NCBI GenBank assembly: GCA_964468495.1
Contig: CAYXTI010000013.1
Location: forward strand, 1 to 33,920
DNA from: CAYXTI01 sp964468495
GTDB lineage: Bacteria; Pseudomonadota; Alphaproteobacteria; Rickettsiales; Rickettsiaceae
Direction of reading: 5' to 3'
Length of the DNA: 33,920 bases
The notes beneath the pieces were generated by a model. That model did not search any database, was not told where the DNA came from, and saw nothing but the letters and a program-made list of their open reading frames with translations. Position numbers and translations under genes: made by a program. This document shows positions 9,515 to 17,294 of the stretch, piece by piece. Every line of letters starts with the position of its first letter. The first letter of the stretch is position 1.

Positions 9515-9544
9515 TTGATGTTTCTAGCTAGATTAAACTATAAT
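9515..9544 (+). promoter_or_regulatory. Candidate promoter with a palindrome in its spacer, upstream of comEC
   Basis: TTGATG at 9515-9520 and a perfect TATAAT at 9539-9544 are separated by 18 bases. A 10-base perfect palindrome, TCTAGCTAGA (9523-9532), lies inside the spacer. That is a classic place for a repressor or activator to bind. The comEC start is 110 bases downstream. The -35 box matches only 4 of 6 consensus bases, and TATAAT arises easily by chance in this A+T-rich sequence. Confidence 0.35.
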
Positions 9545-9653
9545 GGATTAAAATAGAATAAGATTGGTTGTGTTTGCTTAGCTATTATAATAATTTTATA
9601 GGATATAGTAAGTTATTGTTTTAATTTTATATGGGTGAGTTAATGCTATAAGT

Positions 9654-11687
9654 ATGACTATTATTAAAGTAACATATAAAATATTATCTTATATCGCTTT
9701 GCAATTAAGAGAGGAATTTCATCAATTAAATTTATGGTATTTTGTTAGTTTTTTCTTTGGGATAGTTATTTATTTTAAACATATTTATTTATCATTAAAT
9801 GATAATTGGAGTATGTTAATAGTACTATTAGTTTTTCTTGTTAATATTATTTTCATCTTGCCGATTGTAAAAACTAAATTAATTTTAAGATTTTTATGTA
9901 TTTGTCTTATTTTTGGCCAACTAGGAATTCTAGTAAGTAAATATAGGGTTTTATGTTGTAAGAGTACTAACACGTTAAAAGAAACTGTAGTTACTAAATT
10001 TGAAGGGATTATAAGACAAATTATTCCTGTGAAGCAAGGTATTGTTTTAATAATAGATAATTTATTAAAACTAGAGCAGATAGATCTTGATTGCAAGAAG
10101 ATTAAAATTACTATTTTTTCTAATAACAATGATATAACTAACTTTCATTTAGGAGATAAAATAAGGTTGACAGCAAAAATATTTCCTCAACAAAAAAGTA
10201 TTTTACCAAATAGTTTTGATTTTGATTTTTATATGATGATGTCTGGTATTAGTGCTAGTGGCTATGCTATTGGTTTGCCAATTATTATATCTACTAATCA
10301 CAATAGAGTTTTATCTATTATAGAGAAATTAAGGATGAAAATTTATTATAGGCTAATAAATGTGATGGGCATAACAGCGGGAAGTTTTGGTGCAGCTATA
10401 TTAATAGGGGAAACTAAATCTATGCCTACAAAAATTATTACAAATATTAGAAATAGTGGTATAGCTCATATACTTAGTGTATCTGGTTTACATTTATCTT
10501 TAGTAGGTATGATTATTTTTTATACTATTAGAGTAATATTGAATTGCTCAAACTATTTATCTCATAAACTGAATATTAAAATTATATCAGCCGTAAGTGC
10601 AATATTAGGAGCATTTTTTTATTTACTAATAAGTGGCAGTCATATAGCAGCTACTAGATCATTTATTATGACATTAATAGTAATGATTGCTATTATAAGT
10701 GAAAGATTAGGTTCTCCTATTAGAGCAGTAATGATAGCAGCATTTATAATTTTAGTTATCTTACCAGAATATATTTTCCATCCAAGTTTTCAATTATCAT
10801 TCTCAGCTGTATTATCATTAATTTCAGGTTATGAGTTATATATAAAAAATAAGCATATTATAACTACAAAATCAAAAGGATTATTAGGAGTCATAAAGCT
10901 TTATATAGTTAGTAATATTTATTCTAGTTTTTTAGCGGGTATTGTAACAACAACATTTGTAATTTATCATTTTTATAAATTTTCGACATACTCGATAATA
11001 ATGAATTTAATAGTTGTTCCAATGATGTCATTTATTATTATGCCTTTAGGGATTATATCTTTAGTTTGTATGCCGTTAAGAGTTGATTATATATTTTTAT
11101 TAATTTTAAAATTTTTTATTAAAATTATTATTGCTTTATCTACAAAGATAGTATCCTTACCTGGATCTATATGTTATTTTGGTTTTATTACTAATTATAG
11201 TTTATTATTTTTTGTAGTAGGGTTTTTCTGGATGTTACTATGGAAAACAGAATGGCGTTTTTATGGACTCATATTTATATTAATATCATTTTTTATAATG
11301 ACTTTTTCTTCTAAACCTGATTTTATTTATAATGATAGGTTTAAAATTGTAGGTATAAAAAATGAAAAAGCTAAATTAGAGCTACATTATAAGAATGTAG
11401 TTCCTAAATTTATAGTAGATTATTGGATAAGTTGGTATGGACAAAAAAAAGCTAATACGGTACAGGAAAGTATAGCAAATAAGGATAAGATTTTTTTTAC
11501 TCAAGATAATAAAGTTATTGCTTTGAGTCATACACAGTGTCATAGTAAGGCCGATGTAGAAATAATAACTTCAAGCGAATTAAAATGCGATGAATATGCT
11601 CCACTTGTAATAACTAATGATATCTTAAAATTAAAAGATACAATTTTAATACATTGTAATAAAAGTAAGTGCTATATCAAGAATTAG
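9654..11687 (+). CDS. comEC: ComEC/Rec2-family DNA uptake membrane protein
   Basis: ComEC forms the inner-membrane channel that takes up single-stranded DNA during transformation. The 677-aa product begins with hydrophobic segments, then a soluble DUF4131-like region at about 95-200 ending in FDFDFYMMMSGISASGYA. Next is the competence core: GIAHILSVSGLHLSLVGM near residues 270-290, the SGSHIAATRSFIMTL block, and HPSFQLSFSAVLSLISGYEL, with further membrane spans after it. The last ~110 residues are soluble but show no HxHxDH metallo-beta-lactamase nuclease motif, so the chain is core-only, as in many alphaproteobacterial ComEC proteins. Whether the cell is transformable is unknown, since no other competence gene is in the window. 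The stop overlaps the possible start of the next gene. Confidence 0.88.
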   Translation: MTIIKVTYKILSYIALQLREEFHQLNLWYFVSFFFGIVIYFKHIYLSLNDNWSMLIVLLVFLVNIIFILPIVKTKLILRFLCICLIFGQLGILVSKYRVLCCKSTNTLKETVVTKFEGIIRQIIPVKQGIVLIIDNLLKLEQIDLDCKKIKITIFSNNNDITNFHLGDKIRLTAKIFPQQKSILPNSFDFDFYMMMSGISASGYAIGLPIIISTNHNRVLSIIEKLRMKIYYRLINVMGITAGSFGAAILIGETKSMPTKIITNIRNSGIAHILSVSGLHLSLVGMIIFYTIRVILNCSNYLSHKLNIKIISAVSAILGAFFYLLISGSHIAATRSFIMTLIVMIAIISERLGSPIRAVMIAAFIILVILPEYIFHPSFQLSFSAVLSLISGYELYIKNKHIITTKSKGLLGVIKLYIVSNIYSSFLAGIVTTTFVIYHFYKFSTYSIIMNLIVVPMMSFIIMPLGIISLVCMPLRVDYIFLLILKFFIKIIIALSTKIVSLPGSICYFGFITNYSLLFFVVGFFWMLLWKTEWRFYGLIFILISFFIMTFSSKPDFIYNDRFKIVGIKNEKAKLELHYKNVVPKFIVDYWISWYGQKKANTVQESIANKDKIFFTQDNKVIALSHTQCHSKADVEIITSSELKCDEYAPLVITNDILKLKDTILIHCNKSKCYIKN

Positions 11688-13102
11688 ACCAAATAAATAT
11701 TAATAATAATAGTTTATTAGTAATTAGTTGGAAGAAGATTGCTTTTTTAACTTTTATATTAGCAAGTTTTTGTTTGCTATATTTAGTATTTGTTCGAGTT
11801 TTTTCCCTAAATTTTTTATTTTGTAATATAAGGTTAAAATCAATAATTGTTATTTATATACAGCTATTAGGTCTTAAATTCTTTTTATTAATGTTCTGTA
11901 CAATAAGTAGTGAGTATAATAATTGGGTTAATAGGTTTTTAATGTGGTGTTCAGTAATTGCTATATTATTAATTGTGGTTAGTGGATTTATAGCTGAATC
12001 TAAGGTATATGTAATTTTTTATATTCCTATTTTTGAGAATATTTTTTTCATTATTGGTGTTAGTTTATTTTATGTAGTAATCTTATTTTATAATATTATG
12101 AATATTATTTATTCTATAATAGAATTATTAACTAAGGAAATAAAAAAAAATATATCATTATTAGTCACTAAGTTGACAACTTCATCTATGTTTCTTTTGG
12201 TCTGGGTTTGTGGCATTTTATCTTTTAAAACTTTAGAAAAACTAAGTGGTATTGTTACTTTTAATAAAGAGTTTTTTTATCAAATGGTTTTTTATAGTAG
12301 TGGACACATGATACAGTTTATGTACATACAAGTTATGATTTATGTTTGGTTAGAACTAATTTCTATATTTTTAGCTAAAAAATTATTTTTAGCTAAAAAA
12401 TACATAATTTTATTAGCTGTTAATTTTTTTATTTCAATAATAATGTTATCTGGTCATATTATTTTTAATATTGAGGATTTTATTTTTAAAAAATTTTTTT
12501 TAGAATATTTAAAGTATAGTAAAACTATAAATTTAGTTATATTTATTTTTTTAATATATCATGATTTATTAACTTCAAAAATTAGATTAAAGGTGATAAG
12601 GATGGTTATAGTATTATTTACTGTTAATTTAATTTTATTTATAATAAGGGGTCCAGAAGTGGGTTATTTATATAATCAGATTGAATATTCCTTTTACTAT
12701 TATCATGTATTAATAAATGTAATGAGCTCAGTGTTTATGTTACGTTTTTATGTCTATGATAATTTTTTTTATATTTTTGGTCATATAGATGATAATGATA
12801 CAAAAAATAGCTATGGAGTGTTATTTTTAGAAATAGAAGGAAAAGTTATAAGTAAAAAATGTTCTCTCTTTATTAATCAGATAGTAAGTTTATTGTTAGG
12901 ACAAATATTATCTATTATAACAAGTATATTAGCGCATTATTATAATTATTTTAATGGAATATTATTTCAATCTAATAGGATAGGAGCTACTATATACTTA
13001 ATTATTATTAATTGTAGTGATTTTTGTATATTAATAAGTTATTTAATGTTTATATATTTTTTTATTAAAAGTAGTACTAAAAAATTTAAGTCAAATATGT
13101 AG
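11669..13102 (+). CDS. Multi-spanning membrane protein; possible degenerate heme-copper oxidase subunit I relative
   Basis: The frame encodes up to 477 aa with about 11-12 strongly hydrophobic segments and short loops. The start is uncertain: GTG 11669 overlaps comEC by 19 nt, no clear ribosome site is visible, and another non-ATG start is possible. Two patches recall heme-copper oxidase subunit I. SSGHMIQFMYIQVMIYVW (H213, Q216, F217) resembles the GGGH-x-x-QF transmembrane motif of NorB-like and related subunits. RGPEVGYLYNQIEYSFYYYH (ending at H346), followed by VMSSVFMLRFY, resembles the region ending PAHYHG-x(n)-LALMGL. If aligned so, the first histidine of H-x-H is a tyrosine here, and other heme ligands are not evident. 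It may be a non-catalytic family member, or the resemblance may be accidental. It lies between comEC and proS, on the same strand. Confidence 0.4.
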   Translation: MLYQELDQININNNSLLVISWKKIAFLTFILASFCLLYLVFVRVFSLNFLFCNIRLKSIIVIYIQLLGLKFFLLMFCTISSEYNNWVNRFLMWCSVIAILLIVVSGFIAESKVYVIFYIPIFENIFFIIGVSLFYVVILFYNIMNIIYSIIELLTKEIKKNISLLVTKLTTSSMFLLVWVCGILSFKTLEKLSGIVTFNKEFFYQMVFYSSGHMIQFMYIQVMIYVWLELISIFLAKKLFLAKKYIILLAVNFFISIIMLSGHIIFNIEDFIFKKFFLEYLKYSKTINLVIFIFLIYHDLLTSKIRLKVIRMVIVLFTVNLILFIIRGPEVGYLYNQIEYSFYYYHVLINVMSSVFMLRFYVYDNFFYIFGHIDDNDTKNSYGVLFLEIEGKVISKKCSLFINQIVSLLLGQILSIITSILAHYYNYFNGILFQSNRIGATIYLIIINCSDFCILISYLMFIYFFIKSSTKKFKSNM

Positions 13103-13164
13103 ATTATTTGTGTTTTATCAGTATATTGTTTATTGTATTATTAAAATATTATTGAAATATTATT

Positions 13165-14463
13165 ATGTTAGCATCGCAATATTTTTTACCTTTACTTAAA
13201 GAAAAACCATCAGATACTCAAATAGTATCTCATGCTTTAATGATCAGAAGTGGTATGATAAGACAACATACTTCAGGGATATATAGTTGGCTTCCGTTAG
13301 GGATAAAAGTATTGCATAATATTGAGAATATTATACGCAATAAAATGAATGAAGCTGGTTTTATTGAAATGTTAATGCCATTAATTCAGAATTCAGAATT
13401 ATGGAAAAAATCTGGAAGGTATAACAACTACGGAAAGGAAATGCTAACATTTCAAGATAGGCATGATCAGGAGTTGTTATTTGCTCCAACTAGTGAAGAA
13501 GTTATTACTGATATTATATCTAATACTATAAAGTCATATAAAGATTTACCAAAACTATTATATCAAATACACTGGAAATTTCGTGATGAAATAAGACCAA
13601 GATTTGGTGTTATAAGAGGTAGAGAGTTTTTGATGAAAGATGCATATTCTTTTGATATAGATAATCATAGTTCAATGAATACATATGATAAGATGTTTGA
13701 AGTATATATAAAAATTTTTAATAGCCTTCAATTATTAGCGTTACCACTAATAGCAGATAACGGGTTAATAGGAGGAGCTGTTAGTCATGAGTTTCATATA
13801 TTAGCTGAAACAGGAGAAAGTTTATTATATTATGATAAAAAATTTAATAAATTATCTAAGGAAATAGATAATAATATACCTTTAATGAAGTCTATGTATG
13901 CTGTTACTAGTGATAAGTATGATCCTTTAAAATGTCCTTTAAGTAAGAATGAACTTTTGATAAATAGAGGGATAGAAGTTGGTCATATATTTAACTTTGG
14001 AGATAAATATTCTAGCATGATGAGTGCAAAAATTAATAATAAAGCTGGGCTTCAAACAACTATAAAAATGGGATCATATGGTATTGGCATATCAAGGCTA
14101 GTGGCAGCTATAATAGAAGTGCATCATGATAGTAAAGGTATAATATGGCCTATTGAAGTTGCTCCTTTTAAGGTAGTGGTAATAAATTTAACTATACAAA
14201 ATGAAAAATGTAAAAATATTTCAAATAAAATATATAATAGCTTAATCATAGCAGGAATAGATGTTCTATATGATGATAAAACAGATACTCCAGGAAGTAA
14301 ATTGATTGCCAATGATTTAATAGGTATTCCATGGCAAGTTATTATAAGTAATAGGCAGGTAGCAAATAATAGGGTAGAATTAAAAAATAGAGCTTCTGGA
14401 AAATTAGAATATATGGAAGCTGATATATTAGTTAAAGAATTAATTAATCGTCTAGATGTTTGA
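13165..14463 (+). CDS. proS: Proline-tRNA ligase, short alphaproteobacterial form
   Basis: ProS charges tRNA-Pro with proline. The 432-aa product is the short bacterial type that lacks the ~180-residue editing (INS) domain between motifs 2 and 3, as is common in Alphaproteobacteria. Class II features are visible: motif 1 around RQHTSGIYSWLPLG, the TSEE proline-binding block in APTSEEVI, motif 2 in FRDEIRPRFGVIRGREFLMKDAYSF, and motif 3 in GSYGIGISRL. A C-terminal anticodon-binding domain follows from about residue 335. It overlaps lolC by 8 nt (ATGTTTGA). A 62-base gap separates it from the preceding membrane-protein gene. Confidence 0.96.
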   Translation: MLASQYFLPLLKEKPSDTQIVSHALMIRSGMIRQHTSGIYSWLPLGIKVLHNIENIIRNKMNEAGFIEMLMPLIQNSELWKKSGRYNNYGKEMLTFQDRHDQELLFAPTSEEVITDIISNTIKSYKDLPKLLYQIHWKFRDEIRPRFGVIRGREFLMKDAYSFDIDNHSSMNTYDKMFEVYIKIFNSLQLLALPLIADNGLIGGAVSHEFHILAETGESLLYYDKKFNKLSKEIDNNIPLMKSMYAVTSDKYDPLKCPLSKNELLINRGIEVGHIFNFGDKYSSMMSAKINNKAGLQTTIKMGSYGIGISRLVAAIIEVHHDSKGIIWPIEVAPFKVVVINLTIQNEKCKNISNKIYNSLIIAGIDVLYDDKTDTPGSKLIANDLIGIPWQVIISNRQVANNRVELKNRASGKLEYMEADILVKELINRLDV

Positions 14464-15712
14464 TAATTTTGTTTTTATATTAGCATTTCGATATTTTAAG
14501 TCTAAAAATAGTGAAAAATTTATATCGGTAGTTTCAGGGGTATCATTAATTGGTATCATTATTGGGGTAGCAGCTTTAATTATTGTTATGTCTGTTATGA
14601 ATGGGTTTCATAGAGATTTTACTAATAGTATTATAGGCTTACAAGGTGAGATTAAAGTTTATCCTTTACAAAAAAAAACAATAGATGATTATAAAAATAT
14701 ATTGAATATGCTTAATAAATACTTTTTTATAAAAAAAATGTTTTTATTAATAAAAGGGCAGGGATTAGTTATAGGTAATACAGTAAATATAGGTGCTATT
14801 GTTAAAGGTATTGATATAGAGGACTTGCAGTATAAACAAGAGATTGTAGAGAATATTATTGAAGGAAGCCTCAAAGATTATAGAGGAACAGATGTTATTG
14901 CTATAGGAAATGAATTAGCAAAATCACTAAATGTTCAGGTTGGGTCTACAATAAGGATTATTACAGCAAATTTTTTGCTGACTATAGTAGGAAATATTCC
15001 TAGATCAAAAGAATATCGTGTAGTAGCTATATTTAATAGTGGTTTTTATAATTATGATTCTAATGTTATACATATGCCTAAAAAAGCAGCAGAAAAGTTA
15101 TTTTTATTAACAGAAGATAGTGTAAATTTAATAGAAATAATAACTGATAATAAAGATAATACTAAAAAGTACTCTAAGATAATTCAAGAAGAAATGGGAT
15201 TTAAATCATCTTTAAGAGTAGTAAGTTGGGATTTAGAAAATAAAGCATTGTTATATGCATTAGAAGTGGAAAGAATTGTTATGTTTATGATTTTATTGTT
15301 AATAATTGTTATAGCTGCTTTTAATATTTTATCTAGTTTGTTTATGATAGTAAAAAATAAAACTAAGGATATTGCAATATTAAAAACTATTGGAGCAACA
15401 ACTAAACAAATTATGATAATATTTATTATTCATGGAATGTTAATAGGAATAATAGGAACTATCTTAGGAATAATTATAGGGCTAACTATATCATATAATA
15501 TTGATTCAATTAGAAGAGGTTTAGAAACTATATCTAATAGTAAAATTTTTGATTCAGCCATTTATTTTTTATATCATTTACCATCAGAAATAAAGTTAGC
15601 TGATATAGTATTAGTAACTATAATATCTTTATTTTTATGCTTTATTGCAACAATATACCCTTCATTTAAAGCAGCAAAACTTGATCCAGTAGATGCAATT
15701 AAATATGAATAA
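14456..15712 (+). CDS. lolC: Lipoprotein-releasing ABC transporter permease LolC/LolE
   Basis: This is the inner-membrane permease of the LolCDE machine, which extracts mature lipoproteins and hands them to the periplasmic carrier LolA. The 418-aa product has the family layout. An N-terminal FRYFKSK segment precedes a first span with ISVVSGVSLIGIIIGVAALI and VMSVMNGF. A periplasmic MacB-like domain covers about residues 50-270, and three more spans (FtsX fold) follow near 273-297, 320-350 and 380-402. Many Alphaproteobacteria have a single LolC/E-like permease acting as a homodimer, so LolC versus LolE cannot be decided. It overlaps proS and lolD by 8 nt each, indicating one translationally coupled unit. 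Confidence 0.92.
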   Translation: MFDNFVFILAFRYFKSKNSEKFISVVSGVSLIGIIIGVAALIIVMSVMNGFHRDFTNSIIGLQGEIKVYPLQKKTIDDYKNILNMLNKYFFIKKMFLLIKGQGLVIGNTVNIGAIVKGIDIEDLQYKQEIVENIIEGSLKDYRGTDVIAIGNELAKSLNVQVGSTIRIITANFLLTIVGNIPRSKEYRVVAIFNSGFYNYDSNVIHMPKKAAEKLFLLTEDSVNLIEIITDNKDNTKKYSKIIQEEMGFKSSLRVVSWDLENKALLYALEVERIVMFMILLLIIVIAAFNILSSLFMIVKNKTKDIAILKTIGATTKQIMIIFIIHGMLIGIIGTILGIIIGLTISYNIDSIRRGLETISNSKIFDSAIYFLYHLPSEIKLADIVLVTIISLFLCFIATIYPSFKAAKLDPVDAIKYE

Positions 15713-16394
15713 ACCACCAGTATTAGAGCTTAAAAATATTTATAAGTATTATATTCAAGGAAACACAAAAATAGAAGTATTAAAGGATATTAATTTTAAA
15801 GTGACAGCTGGTGAAATAGTTGCAATTATAGGGAACTCAGGGAGTGGAAAGTCTACTTTTATGCATATTTCAGGGTTATTAGAAAGGGCTAATAAAGGAG
15901 TAGTATCAATAGTAGGTCATAGTTATATACAAGAAAGTAAATATTTAAAGTATGCAAGTGAAGTGAGGTTAAAAAATATTGGTTTTGTATATCAGTATCA
16001 TCATTTGCTAAATGATTTTAACACACAAGAAAATGTAGCGATACCATTAATTATAAGTAAAGAGAAAAAGAATAAAGCGCTAGAAAAAGCTAAAGAAATA
16101 CTAATTGATATTGGGTTAGGGCATAGATTATATAATTTACCTGGGGAATTATCAGGTGGCGAAAAGCAAAAAGTAGCTATAGCTAGAGCATTAATTAATA
16201 ATCCCAAAATTATTTTAGCAGATGAGCCTACTGGGAATTTAGATTCAAATTCTACAATAGAAATTTTTGACTTATTATTAAATAAAGCAAAACGAAGTAA
16301 AGTAGCGATTGTTGTAGTAACGCATAACCTTCTTTTAGCTCAAAAAATGGATTATGTCTATAAACTTAACAATAATAATTTTGAGATATGTTAA
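15705..16394 (+). CDS. lolD: Lipoprotein-releasing ABC transporter ATP-binding protein LolD
   Basis: LolD powers lipoprotein release by LolCDE. From ATG 15705 the product is 229 aa with a complete ABC ATPase: Walker A GNSGSGKST (43-51), Q-loop Q97, signature LSGGE (149-153), Walker B IILADE (169-174), D-loop GNLDS and H-loop H207. The VYQYHHLLNDFNTQENV stretch after the Q-loop is typical of the LolD/MacB branch. ATG 15705 is preferred to an in-frame ATG at 15693 because it gives the same 8-nt stop/start overlap (ATGAATAA) seen at the proS-lolC junction. It is the last gene of the run; the cold-shock gene follows after 231 bases. Confidence 0.95.
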   Translation: MNKPPVLELKNIYKYYIQGNTKIEVLKDINFKVTAGEIVAIIGNSGSGKSTFMHISGLLERANKGVVSIVGHSYIQESKYLKYASEVRLKNIGFVYQYHHLLNDFNTQENVAIPLIISKEKKNKALEKAKEILIDIGLGHRLYNLPGELSGGEKQKVAIARALINNPKIILADEPTGNLDSNSTIEIFDLLLNKAKRSKVAIVVVTHNLLLAQKMDYVYKLNNNNFEIC

Positions 16395-16454
16395 TTTTTT
16401 AGTCTATTAACAAAGCTAGTTAAATAAAAATACTTGAGTAATTATGATAGCATC

Positions 16455-16483
16455 TTGACATAGCCAATCTTTTCTATTATCAT
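16455..16483 (+). promoter_or_regulatory. Strong candidate sigma-70 promoter of the cold-shock gene
   Basis: TTGACA at 16455-16460 (perfect -35) is followed after exactly 17 bases by TATCAT at 16478-16483 (one mismatch to TATAAT). Transcription would begin near 16490 and give a leader of about 135 bases before the cold-shock ATG. Long leaders are typical of cspA-type genes. A 7-bp inverted repeat, AGCCAAT/ATTGGCT (16462-16468 and 16482-16488), overlaps the spacer and -10 box. It could be an operator or the end of the lolD transcript. Confidence 0.6.
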
Positions 16484-16625
16484 TGGCTTTAGTAAGAGTG
16501 TAGAAGTCTTAAATTAGAACTACAACCTGGGATTTTTTATAGTTGTCAATATTAGTAATGATTTAGGTTGATTGATTTTTAGGGTTTTAAGCTTATAATA
16601 TCTTAAAAAAAAAAGTAGTATTATT

Positions 16626-16826
16626 ATGCAGGGTAAAGTAAAGTGGTTTAACTATACTAAAGGGTATGGTTTTATTGTCTCTTCTGAGCAAAAGCGTGAT
16701 GTATTTGTGCATATTTCAGCAGTAGAATCATCAGGCATAAAGAATCTTAATGAAGGTCAAAGTCTAAATTTTGATTTAGAGGAGAGAAATGGGAAGGTTG
16801 CTGCTATCAATCTACAGTTAGTTTAG
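16626..16826 (+). CDS. Cold-shock domain protein (CspA family)
   Basis: The 66-aa product is a single cold-shock domain, a small beta barrel that binds single-stranded RNA or DNA and melts mRNA structure. RNP1 (KGYGFI, residues 12-17) and RNP2 (VFVHIS, 26-31) are intact, and the start MQGKVKWFNYTKGYGFI is canonical. It has its own promoter and a long leader upstream and a hairpin terminator just downstream, so it is probably monocistronic. Whether it is cold-inducible or constitutive cannot be told from the coding sequence. A strong Shine-Dalgarno is missing; an A-rich tract precedes the ATG. Confidence 0.95.
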   Translation: MQGKVKWFNYTKGYGFIVSSEQKRDVFVHISAVESSGIKNLNEGQSLNFDLEERNGKVAAINLQLV

Positions 16827-16866
16827 TTTTTTTTTATTAGACTATCTATATATATTTGAAATAAAT

Positions 16867-16907
16867 AAACAGTATTGTCTATTATTTTTAGAAAACACTG
16901 TTTTTTT
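16867..16907 (+). terminator. Rho-independent terminator of the cold-shock gene
   Basis: AAACAGT (16867-16873) pairs perfectly with ACTGTTT (16897-16903). Further T-A pairs are possible inside a loop of about 23 bases, and a run of seven T's (16901-16907) follows. It begins 40 bases after the cold-shock stop codon. Confidence 0.7.
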
Positions 16908-17294
16908 GTATTCAAGTATTATTAAAAAAGATTTTGTGTAAAGACTTGCTAGAAGTTTTTTATAAATAGTTTTTTGATTTAATAAGTGTTTATGTTATTA
17001 GTTTACATAACATATATAATGCACTGTATGTTGGTTTTATGTATTAAAAAAACTTAGACAAAAATTGTTTTTTATATAGTATCTTATGTAGGGAGAATAT
17101 AAAAATTTTTAAGTAATTCAAGATAACATAGAAGATAACATAGGTTAGTAGCAAAAAGAAAAAAAACTGAAAGGAAGCATAATTGGAGGAGAGTTTATAA
17201 AAATCTCAAATAGGCCTTTTTAGTAAATTATGCTATTTTTTTATCACTTATCAGGCTAAGAAGTGTCTTATATAAAATCTTGTTGTTTTTTTAT
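16908..17294. other. Gene-free stretch between the cold-shock terminator and znuA
   Basis: No convincing protein or tRNA gene is seen in these 387 bases. Two structures stand out. One is the 11-base direct repeat AGATAACATAG at 17121-17131 and 17133-17143. The other is the nested inverted repeat at 17176-17242, described separately. A small RNA in this interval is possible but unproven. Confidence 0.5.
17176..17242. terminator. Nested inverted repeat followed by T run (terminator or small-RNA end)
   Basis: AGCATAATT (17176-17184) and AATTATGCT (17226-17234) are a perfect 9-bp inverted repeat. Inside it, GAGA (17189-17192) pairs with TCTC (17204-17207), with three more A-T pairs toward the loop. 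A seven-T run (17236-17242) follows on the plus strand. It could end a plus-strand transcript from the gene-free region or, read the other way, the znuA transcript that stops at 17295. Confidence 0.45.

Noticed and set aside
17140..17240. 4.5S (SRP) RNA, suggested by AGGAAGCA near a hairpin
   Set aside because: The conserved SRP tetraloop context and the paired GGTCAGG-type strand are missing.
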